Below, one piece after another: positions 41,571 to 51,745 of a DNA stretch of 64,000 nucleotides (position 1 is its first letter; the number at the start of each line of letters is the position of its first letter). The position numbers and the translations under genes were made by a program. A model generated the notes under the pieces. That model searched no databases, had not been told where the DNA came from, and saw nothing but the letters and a program-made list of their open reading frames with translations. Origin of the DNA: Aspidiotus rigidus (taxonomy: Eukaryota; Arthropoda; Insecta; Hemiptera; Diaspididae); contig JAVHKY010000003.1 in NCBI GenBank assembly GCA_035079385.1, forward strand, positions 19,007,001 through 19,071,000, written 5' to 3'.

Positions 41571-43079
41571 ATAGGTGACAATAGGTGTATTTGTCTTTTC
41601 CAATCATCTTAATAACTGTTCTCCAGAGCTTTTGAAATTGTCAAAAAAGAACAATCCCAAAAATAATCGGGAAGATATCAAAAGAAGGACCTTCTTTCCA
41701 CTTGAAGTCAGCTTCCCAGTCCACGTGTATGTACTAATGCGTAACTACCTCGAGTTAGAATACCTTGTTAGAGGAAATAAGAATAATTTTAACATAAACT
41801 CTAAATTTTACGATCCACGCTAGGGGAAAGCATTAAATTCCGAGGACGAAACTACTAAACATCAAATTTCTGCGGCGGCGTTTTGAATAGAAATATTTGT
41901 ACGTATGAAGGATCGCAATTACAGCAGTTCCGATATCGAAAAATGTGTATGGTTTCATTTGGAAAAAAATTCTCTGAAATTTAATGAGCTATCATTTCTA
42001 TTCGATATTAGTTTGTATTCCACTAACGGTTGGAAATTTTAAATAATTACGTACAAAAAGACTCGCTTGAAAAATTCGACGAAATCTCCACAATTCCAGA
42101 GGCATTCAACCATTTACGAGAGCAATTTACTCGCAATTACGGTAGCCTATGAGTCATGTAGACAATCTCTAGTCTCTGTTTTTTTTGGCTACGACTTTAG
42201 AACGCGATACAGCTCACCAAAATTCATACTCATATCAATCGTAATTCTTAGACACGCTACTTGTGCTCATGCTCGCTCGATTCGCAAGAGAACACTGGCA
42301 TGTATTACGTGAAATTCATGGTTTAGTGAGCACGACGAGTAAGATGATAACTCCAGTGTTATGGCCCACAAAGTTCTAATCCAGACCGAAATAGATATGT
42401 AAAACATCGATAGAGTCACTGATCAAAATAAATCCATTTCGTATAATCTTCTCAAGCTTCAGGTAGTATATGTAATATTTCGCTTTTCCAAGGTTCTTTT
42501 TAATGACATACGTATTAAGGCTCGATTTCGATTCGTATAAACCTATATTAAAATATAATTTCGTAAACACCTGGATCTGAATAAGTACATTTAAAAAAAT
42601 TAGTTTGCTTTAATTTTCAAACAAAAAAATAAGAACGTGTTTGAAATATTTGAGTAGTACTCGTACGTATGTACAGATTGTCGAAGGAGTGTAGACAGAA
42701 ACATAGACACTTAAGGGTATTCACACAAAAATTTAAATATTTTGAATCTTATGCAAATAGAGAGAGATTCTCGGAAAGGATGAAAAAAAGATATTTGAAA
42801 GAGCAAGCAATTTTCTATTTTTTGAGATTCGTTTCACTAATATAAGTGCATTTTAAGAGGAATTATAATCAGTTGAAAATGGAAAGTCAAATATCGTCGT
42901 TGGATCGGAAAAAACCTCCTATGTGGCAAAAATAAAATTTTACAGGATAAGCAAAAAACTGATTATTTTGCAAAAAGAAGGCCAAAATACTTCGGAAACG
43001 TCTCATTAAATGTGGAAAAGCTTCTTTGGTACAGTAGTAAGAAAATTTTCAAAATTCTCTAAAATACGGCGGTATTGGG
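41571..43079. other. No supportable feature
   Basis: No motif-bearing ORF. Near 42910 the word CCTCCTATGTG is an inverted instance of the GCACATAGGAG motif found downstream. Confidence 0.4.
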
Positions 43080-43250
43080 CATAAATGCACATAGGAGGAA
43101 TTCCTGGCCCTAAATATTGCACATGAGAGGTTTGCTCTGCACATAAGAGGTAGTCGAGACCACATTTTCTGGATGGTGCACATAGGAGATATTCAAAACC
43201 GCTCCTACCGGCGTAATTTTGAACTTAGCATATAGGGGATTTTTCCAGTC
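43080..43250 (+). repeat. Dispersed GCACATAGGAG-type motifs
   Basis: GCACATAGGAGG, GCACATGAGAGG, GCACATAAGAGG, GCACATAGGAGA and GCATATAGGGGA occur at about 43087, 43122, 43139, 43171 and 43229. Outliers lie near 42912 (inverted) and 43432. Spacing is irregular. Function unknown. Confidence 0.5.
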
Positions 43251-43281
43251 GACGAGCCTTGAAATTCCGCGTCCAACCATA

Positions 43282-43408
43282 TATACTCTGTTCACATTAA
43301 GGAAGGATAGAAATATGACCTTGAGAACGGAACGGTAGATTAAAATTACCCGGAGCGTTCCGTTCTCGAGGTCATATTTCTATCCTTCCTTAATGTGAAC
43401 AGAGTATA
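43282..43408. repeat. 53-bp-arm hairpin
   Basis: Arms 43282-43334 and 43356-43408 are reverse complements with one mismatch, around a 21-nt loop. The arms start TATACTCTGTTCACATTA. No ORF; could be a very small foldback element or a precursor of a small hairpin RNA. Confidence 0.9.
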
Positions 43409-43812
43409 AAAAGTGCATTTCTCAAAAAATGGCACAGAGGAGGTTTTTTCTGATCTTACGACGATATACGAAGTGAAGTACGTCCTCTAAGGGGCATTAC
43501 CCAGTGACACGGTGACCCCTCTTGACCTTCGAAGAGACCCCCTCCCCTAAAAATTTAATACCATGACCCCCCTCCCGCGTAGAGAAACACAATGTTTCCA
43601 TTGAAAATTTTTTACATCGTTTTTTGGACGAAAATTGCCTCGATGAAGCCTTCCATTCCTACCAACGCAGTGGATCGGGAGGATTTTTTTAAAATCATTT
43701 TACGAGCTGCTAGCAGACTACCTTCAGACCTATGAGCTCGGCGAAATTTCATGATTATATGCCTGAAGGAAGTTTGTTTGTTAATATGTTGGAGATGGAG
43801 GGGAAGTCATTT

Positions 43813-44064
43813 GGGGTACGTTCAGAAACGCATAACAAGCGTGTGGTTACAGATTTTTTGGAAATTCGTTGGGCGTGGTTACTCCGCTTACTTTTTCGGT
43901 ACTGTTCAGAAACTCCGGTTACGCGTGCTTTTTGAGTACCCGGGAAGAATTTTCGTAATCCAGTTGGGACTGGATTATTAAGATACAACAACCGGAGTAC
44001 AGTTTTACTCGGTGAAATATTTTGCTATCGGTAGACGATGGTTAATCGTTTCTGAACGTACCCC
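43813..44064. mobile_element. 252-bp MITE
   Basis: Perfect 18-bp terminal inverted repeats GGGGTACGTTCAGAAACG / CGTTTCTGAACGTACCCC. It lies within the C-terminal region of the LINE relic. No clear target duplication; superfamily unassigned, possibly PIF/Harbinger-like by its G-rich end. Confidence 0.8.
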
Positions 44065-44310
44065 TGATAGTGGCTCTGTATGGTTGTGTGGGCTTCAGAT
44101 TCGCAATGAGGAGGTGGGAGAGAGGCATAAAATGAGAGATGAGATGGGTGTGTGTTTGTGAGTCTGGTGTAGCTGATTCTGAAACTGGTGATGACTATTT
44201 CTTTTCTGCGTGTTGAAAGTTTTGAAGGGTCCCATGGGATGGAAATATTTTTAATTTGGGCTAGTTTGTTTCAGTGTGATTTGAGATTAGACCGGTGAGT
44301 GAACCATACT

Positions 44311-44446
44311 TGAACCCTTTCTAGCCAAACCCAACCAAGCGACATGATAACGATCTGGCGAAAAGAAGAACCTTCGCTTCTAGTAAAGGAACATTTCTCT
44401 AGATTGTTATCATGTCGCTTGGTTGGGTTTGGTTAAATAGGGTCCA
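44311..44446. mobile_element. Foldback element with 46-bp arms
   Basis: Arms 44311-44356 and 44401-44446 share CCAAACCCAACCAAGCGACA and ATGATAAC, with a few mismatches, around 44 nt. Comparison with the second LINE relic (46.2 kb), which is uninterrupted at the same point, confirms it as an insertion. Confidence 0.75.
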
Positions 44447-45107
44447 CTTGAGTGATGAATTTGTTGATATGTTTGGAGAGATCTGAGCGAGAGGGGAGGA
44501 GAGAGCGGTTGACTGATAGGTTATGGGTTGCTTGTTTGACTGTTTTGTCGGTATTTTCGTTTCCTAGGATACCCTTGTGACTTGGTACCAGATGAAGAAT
44601 AATGGGATGGGGATGGTGTGAAAGGTAGCAATGAGAGTGTGTATACGATTTATGAGTGGGTGGGATGGCGTGAAGTGATGATAGTGAGTCGGAAATGATC
44701 AAAAATGGGTTGAGGGGAAGACGGGAGGGTAGGTTGGTGAGGATGTGTTCTAAACAGCTAAAGATTGCTCGTAATTCAGTGATGAAGACGGATGCGGTGT
44801 TGCGGTGTCGGTGAGAGACTGTGATGTGACCTATTGAGTATGCGAAACCGGTTTTGTTTTGATGTTTAGATCCATCGGTGAACCATAGTGTAGAGTTGTG
44901 AAAGTTGTTAAGAATTTTGGTAAACTGTACCTGGTATTCTTTGGAAGAAGTTGAAAGACGAGGGAGGCGTTTTAGGTTGCGAATCATTTTGGGTGGAATA
45001 AAGAGCCAAGGAGGAGATGAGGGAACGATATGGAACTTGAAAGGGCGTGCTAATTGGAGTTCAAGATTTCGACGTAGATTGGTTATGGGGTTTTAGTTGG
45101 GGCGAGG
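44447..45107 (-). pseudogene. RNase H domain of the LINE relic
   Basis: Reading from about 45107: PPWLFIPPKMIRNLKRLPRL, then WFTDGSK (Asp), FITELRAI (Glu), LIISDSLSSL (Asp) and LVPSHKGILGNENTDK (His, last Asp). The ATG at 44985-44987 is internal to the homology. Order and spacing match the RNase H of the LINE at 2.6-3.2 kb. The C-terminal end runs into the foldback insertion. Confidence 0.85.
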
Positions 45108-45225
45108 GTGGAATATACAATGGTGGATGGGGACTTGAGGATATTGTAGGGCAGTTGTGAGGAATGTGGTTGTCAGTTTCATGCGTCGATAATGAAGTGG
45201 GGCTAGTGTCACTAGCGGCTACCAT

Positions 45226-46149
45226 CTGCAGTGCAGAAAGAGCACCAGCAAGAATAAAATAATATTACAAATCCACTGTACGTAGCACCATGTTGGATCC
45301 TTGGATGCGTCATGTATGATGATCCTGACAGCTACCAAAAATGATACATTCGATTCGATACCAAACGAGAAAATTATAAAAGAGTACGCCCAAGCAACGG
45401 CGCCGCGATAAGTGTTTTTTTTTTTTAATTGGGGGGGGGGGTGTAGAGATGATTTTTTGTAACAATGTGTATGAGTTACCTATGTACATAGTATTAAGTA
45501 TTTCATTTATTAGTTGTGATGTGGGGAGGTAATTTTTACCAAAAATACCCACCCAGAATTTTTTTTCTGGGGGTAGCGAGGTAAAAATTACCAAATTACC
45601 GTCCTCAGCAATGCCACTGCGCGCAAGGGTCACCGGTTATGCACTAAACTGTTGAAGAAGTAACTCAAAACTGGATTTATAATTATTATGATAATTGGAA
45701 GTAGTACTCAAGTAAAATCAGGCCCGCATTCTCACAATTCAATCATTATTGCTATTATTCGGAAAATGAAAAATATTCATTTTTAGTGAAATTACTTACT
45801 TTTTTCATCAGCCACAAAGAGTTGCAGTGCGCCATTGTTGCGTATATTCTGGCTTTCTATCGTGATAGTATACAAAAAGACTAAATGGCGCGTTGCAGTC
45901 ATGAGAATATACGTGAACTCGCGAGAGAAAAGAAATTGTGCACGCCCGGTGTCTTTCCCTACCGACAAGACCATCGCGTAATCTTTGAACCAATGAAGAG
46001 ATTGCCATTTTTTCCTAGGAAATAATATGGACAGACTATTTCGCGAAATTTTCTCAAAATGCGGTAACGTTGTAATTCTATATTGTGTAGAATTATTCAC
46101 TCGCAATTTGTTTGAGAATTGGATAGGTAGTTCTTGAGATATACTCAAT
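45226..46149. other. No confirmed gene
   Basis: Includes a G-run near 45430 and GGTAATTTTTACC-type short inverted words at 45520-45600. Minus-strand frames at 45792-46148 have no motif beyond possible LINE decay. Confidence 0.35.
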
Positions 46150-46545
46150 TTTAGGATTCAAGAATTTATTTGAGGTATCTCAGGAAATGGAATATCATTT
46201 TTAAGTTGGCCTAGCTTCTTTGAGTGAGATTTGAGGTTAAACTTATGAGTGAAGTAGGCTCGAGTGATGTATTTATTTGGTAAAATGCGTTTAGAGAGGT
46301 TGGAGCGTGAGGGAAAGAATGAGAGGTTGACTGATGGGTGATTCGTTGGTGTCTTGGCTTCGATATCGTTTTTTATTTGTTTTCCGCATTGTCTTTGTAG
46401 CTGGATTCTCAGATGAAGAATCTTGGGATATAATGTGGTGTTGAGAGAGTGCATACAATTTATGAGTGGATGAAAAGAAGGCGTTCGGAGCTAGCGTTAA
46501 GTGATGCCAAGAATCGGAGGTGACAAACAATTGAGCCGCGTAGCT
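46150..46545 (-). pseudogene. Second LINE relic (RNase H C-terminal part)
   Basis: Fragments in two frames match the relic at 44.4 kb: TSDSWHHL (compare SDSLSSL), SVNLSFFPSRSNLSKR (compare SVNRSLLPSRSDLSKH) and FNLKSHSKKLGQLKNDIPFP (compare SNLKSH and KNISIPW). The catalytic His region is lost. Confidence 0.65.
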
Positions 46546-46730
46546 TAATATACCGCAAACTAGATCAATACTAGGCTAAGAAAGAAAAAGATAATTGTCT
46601 CTGAAAATGTGAGGTTTTACATCCGTGGCGAGGATCCCTGGAAGCCAAAGCTATGAACCTTCTTGTCGTTCGCTGGAGGTCCTAGATCACTATTATCCTG
46701 AAAAAAATTTAGTTACTTTCCCTATACACA

Positions 46731-47117
46731 TGTAATAAGACGACGGGTCGTCTCATTATCAACCGGTTGATTTCGGTAATTCCACCGGTTAAAAACATTA
46801 CGCTTGACGTATTATCTATACTTTGTAAATTCATGTTTTGACCAATACGAGTATCTAGATACAACGGTACTTTCAAACTTTGAATACTTCAGTTGTAATA
46901 ATCTTGCTTTTACGTACACACGTTTTATATAGTTTAGAAAATATTACTCTTTCGTAATTCATAAATTTCGTATAATAATTATAATAATATTTCGTATCGT
47001 AGGTACTATTATAATTCACAGATACCGAACGTATCCTATTTTAACGATTCGTGTTTATTTCACGCATCTGAAAATAAAGAATTTGACGAAAGTGTAGTTG
47101 AGTGTCGACTTGTTATA
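46731..47117 (+). repeat. 5' LTR
   Basis: 387 bp starting TGTAATAAGACGACGG and ending CTTGTTATA. Near its start AGACGAC/GTCGTCT forms a perfect 7-bp hairpin. TATATA at 46926-46931 and AATAAA at 47073-47078 are plausible promoter and polyadenylation signals. Confidence 0.95.
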
Positions 47118-47141
47118 AATCGTTAAATTCTTACGTTCGCA

Positions 47142-48323
47142 ATGTCTGACAATTGTCGCGTTCGCGTTACCGTGTTCACGGCCCCAAACCCTTCCGATCC
47201 AAAAACTACAAACGTCTACATTCATAGTCTTGAGTTACTCGACGGTGAAATCACTGGTATCTTTGGCTTCTCGGAAGCACATCAAGCGCTTCGACATCAC
47301 AAGGAATTGGTAGCTCTTCCCGTTGTAAGCGGACTTGTGAAATCCATGAAATCCAGGGGTCAAATCCGACGTGGAGTGCTGACTTTACCGCAAGAGATCC
47401 AGAAATTATATTTCGATGAAGACGGAAATATTGTATTCATGGACGAGTACCTTGAAGAAGTCGACAAATTGGAGAAACCTCGAAACGCAGCACAAACTTC
47501 AGCTCCCGTACCTCCGCAAATTGTGAATGTACACCAAAAAAAATCCATCCAGTCCATTACGAAGGATGCCGTAATATCAAAATTTGACGAGCATACGATG
47601 AATGGAATTATGTGGATAGAAGGATTTGAAAAGGAATGCACGCGTTTAGATATCGAGATGAAAGACTTCGCGCAAGCACTCCGCCTCTTTCTGTCCGGAT
47701 CAGCAGTGGACTGGTACGCAACAAATTTCATGTTACTCGAAGATGTGTCATGGAACAGTTGGAAAACTTCGTTTTTGGAAAACTTCGCGGCAAAAGGGTG
47801 GACTCAATCGAAATACGCCGCGAACTACAAATTCATCGGTGGAAGTATTAGTGAGTACGCCCAACGTAAACTTAGACTTCTCGCGGAAACTGATAAAACG
47901 CTTTCGGAATCATGGCGCGTAATTTTAGTTGTAGCCGGTTTACCTGATAGCATTTCATGTAAATTAGATCGCGATAAAATTAAAACTGTAAACCAATTGA
48001 TCACCAAGATCAACCAGTTGGATAGACCCCCGAAAACGTCGCTAAAAATTCACGATAAAGCGGATAAAAAAGAAAATCTAAATACCAAAGACGATAAAAA
48101 ACGGTTCAACCCGGACCACAAACCTTGCAGATTTTGTGAGAAAATTGGAAAACCAGGGCGTTTCCATCCCGAAACAGAATGTAAAACCCGTCTAAATCCG
48201 CTACCCGGTAAAACATATAATATAAACACTAATAAAACAACGAACGTCGATAAAAATTTCAAGCTAACAAATAATACTGAAATGGAGAACATTTTAAATC
48301 AAGAAACTGTACCAAAAAACTAA
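47142..48323 (+). CDS. gag: Gag polyprotein of the gypsy element
   Basis: 393 codons, intact, starting at the first ATG 25 bp after the LTR. Gag builds the particle that packages element RNA. Residues about 150-290 form the usual capsid-like helical region (SAVDWYATNF, WKTSFLENFAAKGW, LLAETDKTLSESWR). Residues about 329-347 carry one zinc-knuckle-like motif CRFCEKIGKPGRFHPETEC, with Cx2C, then nine residues to His, then x4C. The C-terminus is Asn/Lys/Thr-rich. The stop TAA at 48321-48323 directly follows the slippery heptamer used to enter pol. No matrix-type signal or membrane segment is seen. Confidence 0.9.
   Translation: MSDNCRVRVTVFTAPNPSDPKTTNVYIHSLELLDGEITGIFGFSEAHQALRHHKELVALPVVSGLVKSMKSRGQIRRGVLTLPQEIQKLYFDEDGNIVFMDEYLEEVDKLEKPRNAAQTSAPVPPQIVNVHQKKSIQSITKDAVISKFDEHTMNGIMWIEGFEKECTRLDIEMKDFAQALRLFLSGSAVDWYATNFMLLEDVSWNSWKTSFLENFAAKGWTQSKYAANYKFIGGSISEYAQRKLRLLAETDKTLSESWRVILVVAGLPDSISCKLDRDKIKTVNQLITKINQLDRPPKTSLKIHDKADKKENLNTKDDKKRFNPDHKPCRFCEKIGKPGRFHPETECKTRLNPLPGKTYNINTNKTTNVDKNFKLTNNTEMENILNQETVPKN
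48314..48323 (+). promoter_or_regulatory. -1 ribosomal frameshift site (A AAA AAC then TAA)
   Basis: Gag codons end CCA AAA AAC TAA. The heptamer A_AAA_AAC (48314-48320) is in the correct phase for simultaneous -1 slippage, and the -1 frame is open across it straight into protease. The immediate stop would favour pausing. I have not identified a downstream pseudoknot. Confidence 0.85.
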
Positions 48324-48343
48324 ATGCGCCGCCTCTCATTTTC

Positions 48344-49173
48344 TTGGACGTAGACATAAACGCAAAACAGGCAAAAAGTCTTTATGATGGAGGATCCAAC
48401 GTCTCTATTTTAATATACAAATCACTAGAGAAATTCAATGTTAAATTAAACGAAAAATGTGTACGTTACAAGACAATGAGTGGCGAAGCAAATTTTATGG
48501 GTACAGCCATAATAGACTTGAAAATATTTGATATATCGCAAAAAATCCAAGTCTATGTAGTAGACAAAAATGAAATAAATTACGACCTATTATTAGGTTT
48601 AGATATAATAAAATTATTTAAATTACTACAGGACGAGAACCTGCAAATTTCTCAAGCTCTGTCCGATAAAACACAAATAAAATTCGAAACTAAAAACCAT
48701 AAATCCGAAATCTCAAAAAACTCCAAAAACCTAATAAATTGGAATGAGGCTATACCCATTGAAGATTTTGATTTAAAAGTTCAACACCTGGACAATTCAA
48801 AACGAAAGGTGATATACGATCTAGTCGATGAATACGATACGTTATTCGCAAAAAATAACTACGATGTGGGTACAGTCTCAAACCATGAAGCACATATAAC
48901 TCTCTCCGAAATGAAATACGTAGCAAAAAAACCCTACCGTTGTTCATTTGAGGACCAACGTGAGATAGAAAAGCAGGTTACGGAATTATTAAACCACAAA
49001 ATGATCGAACAGTCATGTTCACCATTTGCAGCACCGGTGACCATGGCGTATAAAAAAATTGAAGAAGGTAAACCAAAGGAAAAAGTTCGAATGTGTGTGG
49101 ACTTTCGGGAACTCAATAAATTATTGGTCCCCGAGAGTCAACCCTTTCCATTGATTGAGGACATGATTATTCG
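48344..49173 (+). pseudogene. Gypsy protease and RT N-terminal part
   Basis: The frame is open from the slippery site; the TTG at 48344 is not a real start. Protease shows the active-site box LYDGGSNVSIL (Asp-Gly-Gly in place of Asp-Thr/Ser-Gly) and LLLGLDII near its end. RT begins with KKPYRCSFEDQREIEKQV, then IEQSCSPFAAPVTMAYKK and VRMCVDFRELNKL. The element sequence ends within GATTATTCG at 49165-49173; codons after that, to 49381, are read from the MULE. Confidence 0.9.
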
Positions 49174-49380
49174 GGAGAATCCCGATTGCGGCCAATTTCA
49201 GACGTTCCGATTGCGGCCCAAAAATAGAACGGGCCCGATTGCGTCCCGATTATTGAAGCCCCCTCAGAAGGCGAAGCCCGATTGCGTCCCCACCAACTCA
49301 TTCAAAAATATTTATACAATTAATCGGTCTATTCACGATAACTATCACATCAAAATTTTAAAAATTGAATTTATAAAATA

Positions 49381-50331
49381 ACTAGCGGTTGGCGACGCGC
49401 CTCCGGCGCGCCTGACCGCTAGCTGTCTGTTGAGTAGATATCTGTGTTTTATAGGTATCTGTATCTTATAGGTATGTGTGTTTTGTAGGTATCTTGGAAT
49501 TCAGATGAATTTTTAAAAAAGAAACAGTGGAAAGAGTTTTGCAAAATTCACAACTATTCAGTTCAAAAATAAGAAAATAGACACCAAAAACTGCGACTGT
49601 ACTTATAAAAATAAATCAAAGTTCCGAGTCGCACAAAAATAAAATCACCAAATTAAATTTTTTACACACTAATTCACTTGAGAGCTGACTTAACGCGTGA
49701 AGCCTGTATCGCAGCAGAATACAGACAAATCCATTGACATTTTGCCAGTCCCAAAGAAAACACACGGACAACAGGTAAAAAAAAGGGTAATTTCCGCTAG
49801 CCCATACGCAGTGCGCACCGTGTCTAGACATTGGTTCTTGTATGAGATACCGGATGTAAAATCCTTTATGTAGGTGTTTTTAAAACTGTGAATAAAATAA
49901 CTTGCTTAGTATGGAAGTACAGCGAATACTGTAGTCACAAAATTTCCTCCTAAAAATCTGGAACCGGGCTCATTCGAAAGGAAATTACAGGGGCTACAAT
50001 TTTTGTTCTCTTCAATTTTTCATAAAAATGAGTTATACTCGAGTTATCACAATAATTCAATTCTCGAAACTGCGCCACTCAACGCGCGTAGGTCTAACGT
50101 ACATGGCAAGCTACACCACCACGTTTTTTTATATTGAAAAAAGTCATTGTTTTCGCCCTTTTTTGAAATTACTCAGCACCTCCCCGTCAAATTTTTATTT
50201 TTATGAGTCTATGTGCTGCTCTGGGATGAGGACAATATATCCTGAAAGTTTGAAAGCGATCGGCCCAGTAGTTCTCGAGTTATAAACGGACAGGAGGACA
50301 GACAAACTTTCTGCTTTATATATTAGATATG
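49381..50331 (+). mobile_element. Possible RTE-like retroelement fragment inside the MULE
   Basis: It begins with a GC-rich hairpin-forming stretch (TAGCGGTTGGCGACGCGCCT, later GACCGCTAGC). It ends in a tail resembling RTE-type LINE 3' ends: GCGATCGGCCCAGTAGTTCT, CGAGTTATAAACGGACAGG, GACAGACAAACTTT and TTATATATTAGAT. No RT is recognised between them, so it would be non-autonomous or internally deleted. A reversed copy of the tail is at 57.45 kb. Confidence 0.45.
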
Positions 50332-50368
50332 GTTATTTGAAACGTAGGTAGTACTTAATTTAAAATAT

Positions 50369-51745
50369 TCAAAATGCCTTCGGTAGATTACGGTAGCTTG
50401 TCATCTGAACGAATGTGAAGTCATCAATCTTCTTCGTTCGGTACTCGTCAATTTTCTTCTCAAGAAACGCCATCTTTTTACCAGTAGGCTTGGACACCAA
50501 TTTTGCCTTTCTCGCAGCAGAATTAAGAATGAGTTCGGTATTTGTCTGCACATCGCGTAGTACGGACAGGAAAACGAAAATGTTCGGGTGAGGCGTGTAA
50601 AACCGTTGATTGAATGCCGAATGAAAACTTTCGCACGCATTGGTTGTTGTAACTGAGGTGCTGCTCATTTCAGCCCACAATGTAGGAGGGTAACGAGCAT
50701 TAGCACGTATGTATTTAGTTGATAGGTATCGTAGCAACTTTTTCACGTCTGCATCCTTTGCGACATCGTTTTGCATAAAATGTTTCTGAAAGCAAGGTTG
50801 TACCATCTCAGGACTGAGGAGAGGAAGACCAAACAGGTAAGTAAGGAATTTCCCTTTCGGTGTATCTGTGTTATAATCAGTCGCCAACCCAAGCTTCTGT
50901 ATTTTACGCCACCAAGCTTGGCCCAAGTGGAAACGACAACCGCGGATTCGGACTTGTCGCCAAACAGCCCGCACGGCAAGGTGAATGGCTTTCTCGAAGT
51001 CAGCGTAAACGACGGCAGGCGCACTAGTCAACTTCCTACGAGTGAGTTCTTCCTTAAGCACTTGGAATACTTGCTTGTAAGCGGCCGTGGTTTTCTTTTT
51101 CAAGAGACAGTAAACAAGAGGGACGTAGTGTCCATTCAGAAGGCCATGAATTGAGAAGAGCTGCAGAAAATGTTTCGTACAGCATTTAAATGTTCCGTCG
51201 ACAAACCATGCTGCACTCTGGGAGAGTGCTTTGAGATTAACCGACGAAGAGAATATTACAACATTACGAACGTGATCATTCTCCAAAACAAATGATGGAT
51301 CAATGCACTCCTCTACTGCGTCCGATTGAAGGAATTTATGCACCTCCTCTACATTTTGAGGATGGGTTAGCAGTGCACTCCGCCGCGAACCGTAAATGGC
51401 TTTCCTGATGCAAACTTCATCACCTTTATCCAGCAATTCAGTCCCAACCGACAGCTCCTTCATACATTTGAGCATTAATTTTTGAGGACGCTCACACAAA
51501 TCGTCAAGCGCCTTCCTCTTTACCGCGTTGCGAACTTTTGGGCGCTCCATCTTTTGGTCGGGCTCCCGTTCATGATTGTGCACTAATTTAGTATCAACAA
51601 TATCGCCAAGAGCGTTCAACTTCATGAATGCAGTACACGTTTTTACAACACAACACCATCGAGTATGATCATTACATAGTTTTTTCTGAAAACGAATTTT
51701 GAAACCGTCAATTATTTGCAATTGTGTACCACGTTCACTAAACAT
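50369..51745 (-). CDS. MULE transposase with FLYWCH zinc finger
   Basis: 458 codons, intact. The N-terminal FLYWCH-type zinc finger shows RWCCVVKTC (Cys about 31/32 and 37) with HNH at 56-58 as the second ligand pair, for DNA binding. The MULE catalytic domain has the DDE triad as FVDGTFK (D183), VVYADFEKA (D249) and TTNACESFHSAFN (E372), with the CRFHLGQAWWRKIQ block about 20 residues after the second Asp. It cuts and joins transposon ends, generating ~9-bp duplications, as seen here. The ATG at 51743-51745 is close to the start expected for the FLYWCH domain. Lack of stops or shifts suggests recent activity. GC content and codons differ from the surrounding gypsy ORF. Confidence 0.92.
   Translation of the reverse strand: MFSERGTQLQIIDGFKIRFQKKLCNDHTRWCCVVKTCTAFMKLNALGDIVDTKLVHNHEREPDQKMERPKVRNAVKRKALDDLCERPQKLMLKCMKELSVGTELLDKGDEVCIRKAIYGSRRSALLTHPQNVEEVHKFLQSDAVEECIDPSFVLENDHVRNVVIFSSSVNLKALSQSAAWFVDGTFKCCTKHFLQLFSIHGLLNGHYVPLVYCLLKKKTTAAYKQVFQVLKEELTRRKLTSAPAVVYADFEKAIHLAVRAVWRQVRIRGCRFHLGQAWWRKIQKLGLATDYNTDTPKGKFLTYLFGLPLLSPEMVQPCFQKHFMQNDVAKDADVKKLLRYLSTKYIRANARYPPTLWAEMSSTSVTTTNACESFHSAFNQRFYTPHPNIFVFLSVLRDVQTNTELILNSAARKAKLVSKPTGKKMAFLEKKIDEYRTKKIDDFTFVQMTSYRNLPKAF

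Larger units (their letters stand above)
43720..45225 (-). mobile_element. LINE relic with RNase H, punctured by two MITEs
   Basis: Minus-strand homology to the LINE at 1.7-3.7 kb: a connecting segment PLHYRRMKLTTTFLTTALQY near 45200 (compare PLHFRTPVLTANFLASSAQF there), RNase H at 45107-44447, then SIPWDPSKLSTRRKEIVITS and SYTRLTN near 44250-44150. It is interrupted by a foldback at 44311-44446 and a MITE at 43813-44064, and by frameshifts. Confidence 0.75.

Noticed and set aside
45310..45633. 107-codon minus-strand ORF
   Set aside because: Low-complexity Pro/Lys run from G and T tracts; no motif.
47118..47141. tRNA primer-binding site after the 5' LTR
   Set aside because: No sequence starting TGG complementary to a tRNA 3' end is present; cannot be supported.
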